54,717 nt of DNA from an uncultured Rubritalea sp. (GCA_937981665.1 CALJOJ010000039.1:1-54717); one strand, 5' to 3'. Positions 8,915 to 18,419 are shown, numbered from the stretch's first letter. Numbers and translations are program-made. The notes: generated by a model from the letters alone, not told the origin.

Positions 8915-10159
8915 ATGGAAACACTCAATTTTCTCACCTCTGAGCTCATTTCTCAAGCAGTCGAGCAAGTCGGCTCACCAGTCTACGTCTACAGCCGTGA
9001 AACCATCGAAAAACGCTGCAGAGAAGTCTCTGCATTCCCAAGCGCATATGGGCTAAATGCTCGCTTCGCGCTAAAGGCAAACCCACACCTAGCTATCCTC
9101 AAAGTAGTCGAGTCTATGGGACTACATTTTGACGCATCATCAGAGTTCGAAGTCATGCGATGCCTCCACGCTGGCATACCTGCTGAGAAAATCCAACTTA
9201 CAGGTCAGCAATTCCCACGCAAGCACCTCAAGGAAATCGTAGAAGCTGGCGTACTATTCAATGCATGCTCACTCAAGCAGATTAATCAATTTGGCAAAGC
9301 TTTCCCAGGTGCTAATATTTCATTCCGTGTAAATCCTGGCACAGGGTCTGGATCTAACCGCAAGACCAACGTTGGTGGACCATCCGCATCATTCGGCATC
9401 TGGCACACACAGACAGACGAAGTAGCTGAAATAGCCGCTAGACATAACCTTAAGATCAACCGCATCCATTCACACATCGGATCAGGATCAGATCCTGAAG
9501 TCTGGAAAGCCGTCACAGAAATGACCCTCGCGCAGGCAGACAAATTCCCAGACGTCCACACCGTTAATCTCGGCGGCGGTTTTAAAGTCGCCAGAATGGC
9601 ATCTGAGAAAAGTACAAACCTGCAAGAAGTAGGCGAATTCGTTAAGACAGTATTTATCAAACACGCTGAGAAAACTGGCAACGAATACAAGCTAGAGATC
9701 GAGCCAGGCACTTACCTATCAGCTAACTGCGGATCACTCATATGCGACGTAGATGACATTTCTAACACAGGCGAAGAAGGCTATACCTTCCTCAAGCTCA
9801 ACACTGGAATGGACACCATTACACGTCCCGCACTCTATGCCTCTGAGCACCCCATCATCATCATCAATGACAACATCGAAACTAAAGACTACGTAGTCTG
9901 TGGCCACTGCTGTGAAAGTGGAGACGTCTTCACAGTAGATGAGTCAGACACACTCACCACACGCACAGTGAGTAAGGCAGAGACTGGTGACCTAGTAGTC
10001 ATCGAAGGCGCTGGTGCATACTGCGCATCCATGTCACTAAAGAACTACAACTCTTTCCCAACAACACCTCAACTACTACTTGATGACGGTGAGCTAAAAG
10101 TCATCCAGAAACCACAATCACTCACTGAGATGCTCGCTCCTGAGATCATCCCTAGCTAA
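8915..10159 (+). CDS. lysA: Diaminopimelate decarboxylase
   Basis: PLP enzyme that decarboxylates meso-diaminopimelate to lysine, the last step of lysine synthesis, in the cytoplasm. Visible fold-type III motifs are the PLP lysine in ALKANPH (about residue 54), HIGSGSD (about 187), the glycine loop VNLGGGFKV, EPGTYLSANCGSL (about 262), the active-site Cys in GHCCESGDVF (about 332) and GAGAYCASMSLKNYNSFP (about 366). The 414-residue length fits. The closest alternatives are ornithine/arginine or carboxynorspermidine decarboxylases, but the CESGD and GAYC motifs favour LysA. The start ATG follows an AC-rich leader without a Shine-Dalgarno. Confidence 0.88.
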   Translation: METLNFLTSELISQAVEQVGSPVYVYSRETIEKRCREVSAFPSAYGLNARFALKANPHLAILKVVESMGLHFDASSEFEVMRCLHAGIPAEKIQLTGQQFPRKHLKEIVEAGVLFNACSLKQINQFGKAFPGANISFRVNPGTGSGSNRKTNVGGPSASFGIWHTQTDEVAEIAARHNLKINRIHSHIGSGSDPEVWKAVTEMTLAQADKFPDVHTVNLGGGFKVARMASEKSTNLQEVGEFVKTVFIKHAEKTGNEYKLEIEPGTYLSANCGSLICDVDDISNTGEEGYTFLKLNTGMDTITRPALYASEHPIIIINDNIETKDYVVCGHCCESGDVFTVDESDTLTTRTVSKAETGDLVVIEGAGAYCASMSLKNYNSFPTTPQLLLDDGELKVIQKPQSLTEMLAPEIIPS

Positions 10160-10199
10160 GTAGCTCCCCCAGAGAGCCTAGGCTGTAAATTTCACTAAC

Positions 10200-10685
10200 A
10201 TGTCTCACCAACGAGCTAAGCCCATTGCCACCATTCTTGTCGTCAATACGATCACACTAGGAAGCGCACTCATCACGAGCTGTAGCTTCAGTGGAAAAGC
10301 CGATACTGGTGACAACGCTACACTACACCTTACTGAAAACGCTGCTGCTGACAGTAAGGTCATTTATAATAAAATCGATGATTCCGCCATTACCTTCAAG
10401 GCTAAATATGGCATAACCTACGAAATCATAGGTAACGTCATTGGTAAGTACCAACATTTCGACCTCGCTCTATTTAGTAAAAAAAATATCCCCGGATCGG
10501 ATACTCAAATCGTCACATACGAACTCACCTCCAAAGACGGCTTAAGAAAAGCTCATTTCACCTGTGACCCCAGAAAAACGGGTAAACAACACTTCTATCT
10601 AGAAGACCTGCACTTCTATTATCATAGTAACTCTAAAGACCAAGTCACTATCTATATGCCACCTCAGCTGCTAGCAGCCAGATAG
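10200..10685 (+). CDS. Hypothetical lipoprotein
   Basis: A 161-residue protein with a hydrophobic N-terminal segment ending in the lipobox-like ITSC (Cys about residue 28), so it is probably exported and lipid-anchored. The rest is polar, with a beta-rich C-terminal half (EDLHFYYHSNSKDQVTIYMP). No family is recognised. It lies 40 bases after lysA and 39 before a small membrane protein, so the three may share a transcript. Confidence 0.7.
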   Translation: MSHQRAKPIATILVVNTITLGSALITSCSFSGKADTGDNATLHLTENAAADSKVIYNKIDDSAITFKAKYGITYEIIGNVIGKYQHFDLALFSKKNIPGSDTQIVTYELTSKDGLRKAHFTCDPRKTGKQHFYLEDLHFYYHSNSKDQVTIYMPPQLLAAR

Positions 10686-10724
10686 ATAAATCTTAGCCAC
10701 CCCTCGCTCTCCATTCTAAACATC

Positions 10725-11021
10725 ATGAAACTCACTTCTCCAGTAGGCCGCCTACGCATCATGAGCCTGCTTGATGCCGTCTCATATATCTATCTACTCT
10801 ACTGCTCACTCTACCTCAAGCACTTCCTCGGTGAGACTGATGCGATCAAGATCCCTGGTATGATTCACGGTGCCCTCTTCTGTTTATTCGGCCTTGCGCT
10901 ACTCAATGTCTGGATCGTTAAAAAATGGAGTTTTAATACAGTCTTTCTTGTCTTTCTCACCTGCCTCATCCCCATCGTACCATTCTGGTTAGAAGGTTGG
11001 CTTAAGAAACAAGACAACTAA
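10725..11021 (+). CDS. DUF3817 small integral membrane protein
   Basis: The 98-residue sequence has the DUF3817 pattern: an N-terminal RLRIMSLLDAVSYIYLL helix, a central MIHGALFCLFGLALLNVW helix and a final hydrophobic segment ending in a charged tail. Three membrane helices are expected. The function of this widespread family is unknown. Confidence 0.75.
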   Translation: MKLTSPVGRLRIMSLLDAVSYIYLLYCSLYLKHFLGETDAIKIPGMIHGALFCLFGLALLNVWIVKKWSFNTVFLVFLTCLIPIVPFWLEGWLKKQDN

Positions 11022-11049
11022 ACCATTTCTAAATTAACTTCTTACACCC

Positions 11050-11268
11050 ATGGAAACACTACACATAGTAATCAACATATCTCTCGTTTTATTCATCATC
11101 GTTTGGGCTATCCTTGGGTTTTGGCTATGTAAGAACTACAACCGTCTCTTTGGACCAAATCCAGATGACCCCGCTGAGACTCCAGGCGCTCGCTCCTTTG
11201 GCGTAGCCCACATCATCGCTGTCTGGATAGGCGGCATAGCACTAGCCATCTATTTCCTAAACAGATAA
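11050..11268 (+). CDS. Small membrane protein, unknown
   Basis: A 72-residue protein with two hydrophobic helices (about 8-27 and 50-69) joined by a polar loop containing NPDDPAETPGARS. No family is recognised. The ATG follows an ACACCC leader, and codon use is like the neighbours, so it looks like a real gene and not a chance reading frame. Confidence 0.6.
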   Translation: METLHIVINISLVLFIIVWAILGFWLCKNYNRLFGPNPDDPAETPGARSFGVAHIIAVWIGGIALAIYFLNR

Positions 11269-11374
11269 AGTTTCCTGAGCTTCAAGAGAAATCTCAACAC
11301 TTATAATCAAAAAACCAATATTGATAGTGGCAGATCTCACCTTTAACATGACAATATTTAATGTTTTTTTATAA

Positions 11375-12580
11375 ATGAGAGCTTTCAAAATGGCTGAAAA
11401 TTTATCACAATCTGATAAAAATTTCCCTATGGACGATTACAACACACAAAACAACGATTCAGACCAACCTAAAGATGTAAAAAATACACCTTTAACAGCC
11501 AAGCTTCCATCAGCTTCTTCTCTTGCTAAACCTGGCACCTCTACTGAAAATGCAAATCAAGACAATGCAGCCAAACAAACTCAAGCAACCAAGACCAAGA
11601 TTAAGCCAGTGCAGAACACAGAAGTAGAAACTTTTTCTCCTGTAAAAAGAGAACAAAACACACAACTCGCACCTATCAAACCAGCCAGTAAATGGGCGTT
11701 CTGGAAAAAAGGTAAGCAACGCGACGAGCAGCTATCACGCATTTCAGACGGCTATATTGAAATAGTGGACATGGTTCGTAGTATCCGTGACCAAGCGGAC
11801 GCTCAACACCAAAATAACATCATCCTTCGTGATTCACTCATTCACCTACCATCGGCGATCCAGAGCCTCGAAGGCTTCGGGAAATCCCATGAGCAGGTCG
11901 GTCAAGCACTCGGCAAGATCAATGAGCAAATGGAGAACTACTCTATCCAAGATAAGCGCATGGCTAACACCATGGAAGGCTTCAATGACACTCTAAAAGG
12001 AATGGACGGAACCAGTAAGGCTACCATTAAGACCTTCGACCGTGTTCAAGAAAGAATGCGTGACTCAGACATCCGCATGGAGAACCTATTCTCAAATGTG
12101 AGACAGTCAGAAGAGAAAGTAAGTGAGACCATGACCCGCCTCCAGCGAAATATGTCTATCTTCCAAGCCCTCTTCCTACTCTGCCTCATAGGACTCATTG
12201 GCGGACTCATATACCTATTCATCAACAAGGAAGACTTCAGAAATACACCCGCTCAAGCACCAGTTGCTCAGCAACAACACGTCGACCCAGGAACAAACAC
12301 AGTAAATCCTTCTGACCAGATCTCTTCTGACCAGACTCCAGTTGAAGTAGCTCCTATAGAAGGCACCACACCTGCTGTGGAAGAAAATGTACCTGCTGTA
12401 AAAGAAGTCACACCTAATGAGGTCGTGCCCCATACTCCAACTGAGGAAGCTCCTTCAGAAATACACCCTGAAGACATCATACCTGAAGACATCATACCTG
12501 AAGAAGAGCCAAACATAGAGCAACCAGAAGCTGAGCAATTAGAAGCTCAACAGCCGCAAAGCGAAGAGCCAACAATCTAA
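11375..12580 (+). CDS. Coiled-coil membrane protein with acidic Pro/Glu-rich tail
   Basis: Not a recognised family. The 401-residue protein (or 396 if it starts at the ATG at 11390) has a disordered polar N-terminus to about residue 105. A helical, coiled-coil-like region follows (about 115-255) with regularly spaced Met/Lys/Glu, then one transmembrane helix (SIFQALFLLCLIGLIGGLIY, about 260-282), and then a disordered tail rich in Pro, Glu, Val and Thr that includes a Pro-Glu-Asp-Ile-Ile tandem repeat. The helical region before the membrane segment superficially resembles methyl-accepting proteins but lacks their conserved hairpin tip. A terminator follows closely. Confidence 0.75.
   Translation: MRAFKMAENLSQSDKNFPMDDYNTQNNDSDQPKDVKNTPLTAKLPSASSLAKPGTSTENANQDNAAKQTQATKTKIKPVQNTEVETFSPVKREQNTQLAPIKPASKWAFWKKGKQRDEQLSRISDGYIEIVDMVRSIRDQADAQHQNNIILRDSLIHLPSAIQSLEGFGKSHEQVGQALGKINEQMENYSIQDKRMANTMEGFNDTLKGMDGTSKATIKTFDRVQERMRDSDIRMENLFSNVRQSEEKVSETMTRLQRNMSIFQALFLLCLIGLIGGLIYLFINKEDFRNTPAQAPVAQQQHVDPGTNTVNPSDQISSDQTPVEVAPIEGTTPAVEENVPAVKEVTPNEVVPHTPTEEAPSEIHPEDIIPEDIIPEEEPNIEQPEAEQLEAQQPQSEEPTI
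12470..12499 (+). repeat. 15-bp perfect tandem repeat coding for Glu-Asp-Ile-Ile-Pro
   Basis: Two exact copies of GAAGACATCATACCT lie head to tail in the acidic tail of the upstream coiled-coil protein. They keep the frame and probably arose by slippage. Confidence 0.8.
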
Positions 12581-12612
12581 ATCAAACAAACTCTTACTAA
12601 CAATCACATCAG

Positions 12613-12659
12613 AAGGCTGATTCTCGAAGCATAATGCTTTGAAATCAGCCTTTTTCTTT
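12613..12659 (+). terminator. Rho-independent terminator
   Basis: AAGGCTGATT pairs with AATCAGCCTT, with a second inner stem (AAGCAT/ATGCTT), and the structure is followed by TTTTTCTTT. It closes the transcript of the coiled-coil protein. Confidence 0.8.
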
Positions 12660-12796
12660 GGCTAAAATCTGCCAAGAATGACCTCTAGACAGGAAATCCA
12701 CTAGGCATCCCATCAGAAATTCATAAAAATCCCTAAATCTTGAAAGAATCAGCCTGCGTTCCTAGTTAGATATTAAGCCTATTCATACTCATAACA

Positions 12797-14674
12797 ATGC
12801 AAATCAAACGCCAAATTTCACTCATCCTAGCAGCCTTCTCGGGTCTCAGCCATGCACAAACAACAATCATTCAATCTCCACTCGGAGAAGGCAATGACCT
12901 AGCCGCTACTGGCGAGTGGTGGAAAAAGGAATATACCGCTAAAGAAAAATGGATGGACCTCGAAGTCCCGCGTGATGAAGTCATTGGTTTTGCCCTCTAC
13001 ACCACCCACAAAAACACGCTAAAACTCACTGCACAGTTCTACCCCTTACTACCAGATGAGCCTCGTAAAGCAGTCTTAGAAATTGAACGTGACGGTAAAT
13101 GGGTTCAAGTAGCTGAATCTAAAATTCATGAACTAGGCTGGTCCGCTCACTTTAGAGTAGAAAACTGGGACCAAACTAAAGATGCCAAATACCGTGTCAA
13201 ATATACAGATACAGCAACCTATTCTGGGCTTATTAGAAAAGACCCAGTAGATAAGGAACGCATCACTGTAGCCAGTCTTTCCTGTAATTCTAAAAAAGAT
13301 CGCGGTGACCGTGCTAACATCGTTAAAAACCTCCTGCACCAGAATCCTGACCTCCTCTTCTTTGCCGGAGATCAGAGCTATGATCATAAAGAGCACACCG
13401 CTGCGTGGTTACAGTTCGGTAGACAGTTCGGTGAGATCATGCGTGACCGACCTACAATAACCATCCCCGATGATCATGATGTAGGACAGGCAAACCTCTG
13501 GGGAGAAGGCGGAAAAGTCTCCACCTTAAGAGGATCTGCAGATGGAGGCTACACATTACCAGCACCCTATGTAAACATGGTCGAGCGATGCCAAACTTGG
13601 CACCTACCAGACGCCTATGACCCTACCCCTATCCAGCAAGACATCGGAGTCTACTACACCAGCATGACTCTTGGTGAAATCAGCTTCGCCATCCTTGAAG
13701 ACCGTAAATGGAAGACAGGCCCAGCAGGTAAGATACCTAAACAAGGCCCTCGCCCAGATCACATCAAGAATCCAAAGTACGACCCGAAATCTATCGATGT
13801 TGAAGGTCTAGTTCTACTCGGCGAGCGTCAGCACAAGTTCATTCACTCCTGGGCTCAAGACTGGACAGGTGCTGATATGAAAGCCGTCCTATCTCAGACC
13901 CCATTCGCAGGAGCAGCCACCCAGCACGGAAATATCAGAAACCGACTCCATGCTGATATGGACTCCAATGGCTGGCCACAGACGCAACGAAATAAAGCAC
14001 TCTCTGAAATCCGTAAATCATGGTCTGTCCACCTCTGTGGTGACCAGCACCTCGGAGTCACCTTCCAAAACGGTATAGAGAACTGGAATGATGGTCCATA
14101 CTGCCATAGCTCCCCAGCCATCGTTAACACCATTTATTCCCGCTACTGGCTCCCACTAAACGATGCCGCGGGCAACAATCGTAACCCACAGGATGAACTC
14201 CCCTTCACCGGTGAGTACCTAGATGGATTTGCTAATAAAATCACCATGCGAGCATACGCTAATCCACAAAAAGACAAAAACAAAGGCAGTGGTTACTCCA
14301 TCGTATACTTTGATAAGTCAGACCGCACCATCACCTTCGAGAACTGGCCAGTTAGCGCCAACATCGAAAATGGTGACAAACCATACCCTGGCTGGCCAAT
14401 CACCGTAAAACAACAAGATAACGATGGCAGAAAACCAATCGGAAACCTAGGAGCTATCACCGTAAAAGGCATAACAAACCCAGTTTACCAAGTTGTCTCA
14501 GAGGAAACTAAAGAAATTCTCTACACAGTACGTGCCACCAATAACACCTTCACACCTAACGTCTACAAAGAAGGTTCCTACACAGTAAACATCGGCAATG
14601 ATCTTCCTAATACAAAGTCCCTAACAGGACGCAAAGTCGGAGCAGACCCTATCACTATTTCACTGAAAGATTAG
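12797..14674 (+). CDS. PhoD-like alkaline phosphatase / metallophosphoesterase
   Basis: A 625-residue secreted protein with a signal peptide (MQIKRQISLILAAFSGLSHA). The PhoD-type metallophosphatase core begins near residue 155 with VASLSCNS. FAGDQSYDH (about 192) and ITIPDDHDVG (about 220) carry metal-binding residues, and HLCGDQHLG (about 415) supplies the last metal ligands. The first 150 residues look like an N-terminal beta domain. PhoD enzymes hydrolyse phosphate mono- and diesters outside the cytoplasm. Many relatives in Planctomycetes and Verrucomicrobia are uncharacterised, so the substrate is open. It stands alone between a terminator and a SecB-like gene. Confidence 0.85.
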   Translation: MQIKRQISLILAAFSGLSHAQTTIIQSPLGEGNDLAATGEWWKKEYTAKEKWMDLEVPRDEVIGFALYTTHKNTLKLTAQFYPLLPDEPRKAVLEIERDGKWVQVAESKIHELGWSAHFRVENWDQTKDAKYRVKYTDTATYSGLIRKDPVDKERITVASLSCNSKKDRGDRANIVKNLLHQNPDLLFFAGDQSYDHKEHTAAWLQFGRQFGEIMRDRPTITIPDDHDVGQANLWGEGGKVSTLRGSADGGYTLPAPYVNMVERCQTWHLPDAYDPTPIQQDIGVYYTSMTLGEISFAILEDRKWKTGPAGKIPKQGPRPDHIKNPKYDPKSIDVEGLVLLGERQHKFIHSWAQDWTGADMKAVLSQTPFAGAATQHGNIRNRLHADMDSNGWPQTQRNKALSEIRKSWSVHLCGDQHLGVTFQNGIENWNDGPYCHSSPAIVNTIYSRYWLPLNDAAGNNRNPQDELPFTGEYLDGFANKITMRAYANPQKDKNKGSGYSIVYFDKSDRTITFENWPVSANIENGDKPYPGWPITVKQQDNDGRKPIGNLGAITVKGITNPVYQVVSEETKEILYTVRATNNTFTPNVYKEGSYTVNIGNDLPNTKSLTGRKVGADPITISLKD

Positions 14675-14855
14675 CACCTAAAGAACACGTAGTGCACTGG
14701 AGAAGCTTTGGTTCTGCCAGCCACAACCAGAAAATCACTCATGTCTCTAACATTACAGAATATTCAAAAGCACAATTCGTAACGGCTCCCCTAGCTCCTA
14801 ATGATGAAGCATTGGCCTCATAAAGCCTTATCCCTAGATAAACATAGACCCAACC

Positions 14856-15314
14856 ATGCCTCACGATCAATCACCACTCACATTACTTTCACACCGTTTT
14901 CTATCCTTTAGCTGTGATGCTTCTAGAGATACAAAAGCTGAGGGTCCACTTTCACTAAACACTCAGCACACAATCTCACAACACACTGAAGAAGCACTTC
15001 GCTGGTTGGTCGAGTTAGAAGTAGCTTTTAGCCCATCAGAGGAAGACAATCCCAGCCCATACACGGGGAAAATCATCGTCCAAGGTCATTTTCTAGTCAA
15101 TGAAGAGTTCAAAAAAGATCACGAAGACAAAGAAAACTTCCACGAGGCACTAGTCAGAGTCACAGGATCATCTATGCTCTACGGTGCCGCACGTGAAATG
15201 CTGGCTAACTTCACCGCCCGCTCAACCCACGGAACATTGAGCCTCCCATCGATATCATTCCAAGAAAACAAGGAAAAAGTAACAAATACAAACGCTCAGG
15301 CTAGTTCAAAGTAA
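14856..15314 (+). CDS. SecB-like chaperone-fold protein
   Basis: 152 residues, no signal peptide. The C-terminal half (VTGSSMLYGAAREMLANFTA, then STHGTLSLPSISF) has the layout of the SecB fold, where a helix with the sequence LxPxAREхI-like is followed by a short strand with Leu-Pro/Asn-Phe. The N-terminal half has alternating strands (LVELEVAFS, GKIIVQGHFLVNEEF), as in SecB. Classical SecB holds preproteins unfolded for SecA. SecB-like proteins can also be toxin-antitoxin chaperones, but no toxin pair is adjacent. Assignment is by pattern and of moderate strength. Confidence 0.6.
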   Translation: MPHDQSPLTLLSHRFLSFSCDASRDTKAEGPLSLNTQHTISQHTEEALRWLVELEVAFSPSEEDNPSPYTGKIIVQGHFLVNEEFKKDHEDKENFHEALVRVTGSSMLYGAAREMLANFTARSTHGTLSLPSISFQENKEKVTNTNAQASSK

Positions 15315-15366
15315 ACATCATTTTTTATCCTATATTAATCTCGTTCAGATTCCAAACCAGACTAAA

Positions 15367-16272
15367 TCAAAGACCAAAAAACTTCACGAACTCGCGCCAC
15401 TCTTGTGTCGCTAGTTTATAGTTTATAGGGACGAACTTAAACTCCGCCCCGGGCCTCATCTGCACGAAGCTAGGTAGATCTACACGGGCGACATTCCCCA
15501 CCTTCGCATAGCCTCCCTGAGTCTGCCGGTCACTGAGCAGCACGATCGGCTGGCCACTTGGAGGCAACTGAATGCACCCTAAAGATACGCCTTCGGAAAG
15601 TATTCCACCGAGCTTCGGCAACACGCCTACCGAATCTAACTTTCTACCCATTCTATCAGACTCTGGACTCACTTTATAAGTATTCTCTAGGAAAGTATCA
15701 CGGCTCGTCTGATCTATACTTCCGGGCATCAACACCCTCACCTCTCTAACCTCATCATAGTCTGGCATATAGTCAGCAGGCGTGTATTTCGTTATCGTTT
15801 CCGTGCTATCGCTTAACTCTACCGAGATCAGATCACCCTCACTAAGCCATTCACCCATCTCATTTCTCACCACCGTCGAGCTACTGCCTAGAAGCTTCTC
15901 TTCCGCCAAACCACCCTTCACACCGAGATAAGCATGACAACCTTTACTAGCATAGCCGAGGCTAAGAACCTGTCCCTTTCTCACTCGATGCGTGCTCCAG
16001 TTAGATAAGTTCATCCCGTCTATCTTAGCTCCCATCTCAGCACCTGTTAGAGAAATCTCGCCATCAACTAACACCTCCCAAGAAACATTCCCGAGTGTGA
16101 TCTCCAGAGTCACCGCATCCTTATCATTACCTAATAAGTAATTCGCCCAGCAATGTGCATGTAGATCTATCGCTCCTCCCTGACTCACACCAAGATGAGC
16201 CCAACCATAACGACCAAGATCTTGATAGTGCATCATCCCACCACGTTTGATTACTTTCAAAAACGCGATCAA
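15367..16272 (-). CDS. pxpC: 5-oxoprolinase subunit C (biotin-dependent carboxylase-like fold)
   Basis: Third gene of a pxpABC operon whose product opens 5-oxoproline (pyroglutamate) to glutamate with ATP. The 301-residue sequence has the family pattern: GGMMHYQDLGRYGWAHLGVS near residue 11, GGAIDLHAHCWANYLLGN, and IQLPPSGQPIVLLSDRQTQG near 235. It starts at TTG in a 4-base overlap with the pxpB stop (TTGA). The start is fixed by a full-strength ribosome site, AGGAGGTGAT, which lies inside the last codons of pxpB. PxpB and PxpC form the catalytic complex that receives phosphorylated substrate from PxpA. Confidence 0.9.
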   Translation of the reverse strand: MIAFLKVIKRGGMMHYQDLGRYGWAHLGVSQGGAIDLHAHCWANYLLGNDKDAVTLEITLGNVSWEVLVDGEISLTGAEMGAKIDGMNLSNWSTHRVRKGQVLSLGYASKGCHAYLGVKGGLAEEKLLGSSSTVVRNEMGEWLSEGDLISVELSDSTETITKYTPADYMPDYDEVREVRVLMPGSIDQTSRDTFLENTYKVSPESDRMGRKLDSVGVLPKLGGILSEGVSLGCIQLPPSGQPIVLLSDRQTQGGYAKVGNVARVDLPSFVQMRPGAEFKFVPINYKLATQEWREFVKFFGL

Positions 16273-16970
16273 ATATCACCTCCTAATCTCAGAAATTCCT
16301 TTCTCCCCACTGGCGTGAATCTCACCTCATCCCCCACCTGAAACGGGCTAATCTCATCCACATTATCAGCGCTAACATCGAACAACTTTGTGGGACAATT
16401 CCCGATAACCACCCATCCACCAGGTGAAGCTTTCGGGTACACCGCCGTCTGTCCATCAGCTATCCCCACACTACCCTTCGCCACCATCTTCGGAGTACTC
16501 ATCCGAGGCATCATCAAGCGCTCATCTAGCCCAGACAAATAGGCAAACCCTGGCGCGAAGCCCAGACTCACCACCTTATATACAACTTCACTATGCAGCC
16601 TGGTCACCTCACCCACACTAAGACCTCTCGCCGTTGCCAACATCCTAATATCTGGCGCGATCTCCTCACCATAATACACAGGAAGCTCTATCTGCTTCAC
16701 CTCGAAACAGTCTCTAACAAATGACTTAGAAAATTTTACTAACAGGCTACCCACATCATCCTCCACCTGCTCCACATCCGTGAGCAACACATGAAACTCA
16801 ATAAACATCGACATCCCACAAGCCACCACCTCAATACAACCTCTAACATGTTCTCTAACAAAATCTGCAAACCGCGCAATCTCAATCACCACGACATCAT
16901 CCACATCATCGCCAAAGTAAAAACTCAGCGACGTCTCAGAATACCTCACACTATGAAGAACATCTAACAT
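16269..16970 (-). CDS. pxpB: 5-oxoprolinase subunit B
   Basis: 233 residues with the KipI/PxpB pattern: the N-terminal ferredoxin-like part (YSETSLSFYFGDDVDD), then the cyclophilin-like C-terminal part with LPVYYGEEIAPDIRMLATAR (about 133), LHSEVVYKVVSLGFAPGFAYL (about 160) and MPKMVAKGSVGIADGQTAVYP-like segments that line the substrate site. It overlaps pxpA by 7 bases and pxpC by 4, so the three are translated as a unit. It works as a heteromer with PxpC. The alternative name KipI (kinase inhibitor) applies to the same fold in Bacillus but not to this gene context. Confidence 0.9.
   Translation of the reverse strand: MLDVLHSVRYSETSLSFYFGDDVDDVVVIEIARFADFVREHVRGCIEVVACGMSMFIEFHVLLTDVEQVEDDVGSLLVKFSKSFVRDCFEVKQIELPVYYGEEIAPDIRMLATARGLSVGEVTRLHSEVVYKVVSLGFAPGFAYLSGLDERLMMPRMSTPKMVAKGSVGIADGQTAVYPKASPGGWVVIGNCPTKLFDVSADNVDEISPFQVGDEVRFTPVGRKEFLRLGGDI
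16275..16284 (-). promoter_or_regulatory. Canonical Shine-Dalgarno deciding the pxpC TTG start
   Basis: AGGAGGTGAT on the minus strand is a ten-base match to the 16S rRNA tail, six bases (from AGGAGG) before the TTG. It lies inside the pxpB coding sequence. Almost no other start in this window has such a site, so it probably drives coupled reinitiation at the overlapping genes. Confidence 0.85.
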
Positions 16971-17629
16971 CTATTCTGTAATAATTTTAACGCCTGAACA
17001 GAAGCTAAATTATCCCCATGAAAACAAAGCGTATCCGCATCTAACAACATCCAATCTCCAGCAATAAAAATTTCCGCCTGCGCCACAATCTGCGTCGCTT
17101 CTAAATAGAGCGCACCCACCTCAGACCTAGGTATCAAGCCACCATCTGCAGTGTATCCTCTATCAGCAAACACCTCACACAGCACCTCCACTCCCCATTC
17201 AACATCCTCGCTACCTGCCTGCACAACCAATGGCACCCCGTACCTTTTTGCAACCTCCACCATTACAGCACGCACCATCCCCCCCTTATCACTCATCATA
17301 TCATGATACAGCGCCCCGTGTGGCTTCACAGCACTCAACATGACACCTCGTTCAGTACAAATTTCATGCAATAACCCCACCTGCTCACTCACTAACAACA
17401 TGAGCTCCTCTCTAGAGTAATCCACCGAGACTCTTCCGAAATTTTCTCTATCTCTATACCCTGGATGTGCACAGATCTTCACCCCGTGCTTCATCGCCAG
17501 ATCCACCATCACCGCCATATGCTCAGCATTACCAGCATGACCACCACAAGCAATATTCCCCATATCAAGAACCGGCATCATCGCCGCATCATCCCCCGTC
17601 ATCTCTCCTATATCCGCATTGATCAGCAT
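16964..17629 (-). CDS. pxpA: 5-oxoprolinase subunit A (LamB/YcsF family)
   Basis: First gene of the pxpABC operon. Family motifs are ADIGE at the N-terminus, GNIACGGHAGNAEHM (about 24-38), GVKICAHPGYRDRENFGR (about 49-66) and AVKPHGALYHDM (about 100-111). The start is placed at the ATG at 17629 (MLINADIGE), because the family begins within a few residues of the D-x-N/G-E motif; a GTG nine bases upstream would add only three residues. The length of 221 residues is slightly short of the usual 250. PxpA binds 5-oxoproline for activation. The operon runs divergently from the Cys-rich protein at 17770. Confidence 0.92.
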   Translation of the reverse strand: MLINADIGEMTGDDAAMMPVLDMGNIACGGHAGNAEHMAVMVDLAMKHGVKICAHPGYRDRENFGRVSVDYSREELMLLVSEQVGLLHEICTERGVMLSAVKPHGALYHDMMSDKGGMVRAVMVEVAKRYGVPLVVQAGSEDVEWGVEVLCEVFADRGYTADGGLIPRSEVGALYLEATQIVAQAEIFIAGDWMLLDADTLCFHGDNLASVQALKLLQNRC

Positions 17630-17721
17630 CGCACTCACAATCTACCCTAAAAAACAATTCCCTGAAAAGAAAAACCTTATCTCTGAAGAAAACCATGCTC
17701 CTCCACTGAATACTAGACACC

Positions 17722-17750
17722 TTGACTTATCATCACAGCCACGTTAAATT
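17722..17750 (+). promoter_or_regulatory. Likely sigma-70 promoter of the Cys-rich/ABC/selenoprotein unit
   Basis: TTGACT and TAAATT are separated by exactly 17 bases. The -10 box ends 19 bases before the ATG at 17770, so the leader would be only about a dozen bases. The -35 box is a five-of-six match. Confidence 0.5.
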
Positions 17751-17769
17751 ACCCACAGAAAGACAAACC

Positions 17770-18264
17770 ATGTATCAACCTATTAAAATAGCCACAGCAG
17801 CCATCCTCGCCTGCCTAATGCTTGTAGTCACTACTGCATCGCATCTAGGACTGAGTTACTGCCTGTGCCAAGATACTGTCTTCCTAGGTGAATGTTCATG
17901 TCCCGCTGAAGTTCTGCCAGACAATACAGCGCTTACACCGTGCTGCTCATCTAAGAAATGCTCAGGAGATACTGACATTGTTGAGAAATCAACATCCGAA
18001 ATCCAAGTCACCCCATGTACCAATTGTAATATCAAGCTTCAATGGGAACTCGATCATTGCTCCATCCATAGCCTTACTGCATTCAAAACAAAGTCTAACT
18101 CTAAACTAGAGCTAAAGAAACACTCCGCTAACTTTTCGCTAGCCGCTATTTTCAAAACTCCCTCATTGAAAATCATCACCACCAGAGGTAGCCCACTTGA
18201 TCTAACATCAGCGCCTCACTCACCAGTGCCACACTATATCAGGCACTCAGTCTTCCTTATTTGA
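17770..18264 (+). CDS. Secreted cysteine-rich protein, unknown
   Basis: 164 residues counting from the ATG at 17770; a TTG further upstream coincides with the promoter and is unlikely. A hydrophobic N-terminal helix (about residues 5-28) suggests export. The next 75 residues hold ten cysteines as CLC, CSC, CC, C, CTNC and C. Such spacing suits metal binding or disulfide bonding outside the cytoplasm. The C-terminal half is basic and has no cysteines. No family is recognised. It heads a run of same-strand genes that includes an ABC efflux system and two redox proteins, so a metal or redox role is plausible but unproven. Confidence 0.65.
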   Translation: MYQPIKIATAAILACLMLVVTTASHLGLSYCLCQDTVFLGECSCPAEVLPDNTALTPCCSSKKCSGDTDIVEKSTSEIQVTPCTNCNIKLQWELDHCSIHSLTAFKTKSNSKLELKKHSANFSLAAIFKTPSLKIITTRGSPLDLTSAPHSPVPHYIRHSVFLI

Positions 18265-18419
18265 TCTCTCGTAGATCTATCCGCACGATGATGTATTCAC
18301 ATCTCATCGCTTGCCCCTATCTCATGCTCTGAACCGTGCACTATGCACCCATTACGTTCACCAATAATGACCCCACACTACTGCGAACCACAGTAATAAA
18401 ATTTCATTCAAATACCATC

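Noticed and set aside
12146-12225. The 11375 protein as a chemoreceptor
   Set aside because: It lacks the conserved signalling hairpin tip and has the membrane helix after, not before, the coiled coil.
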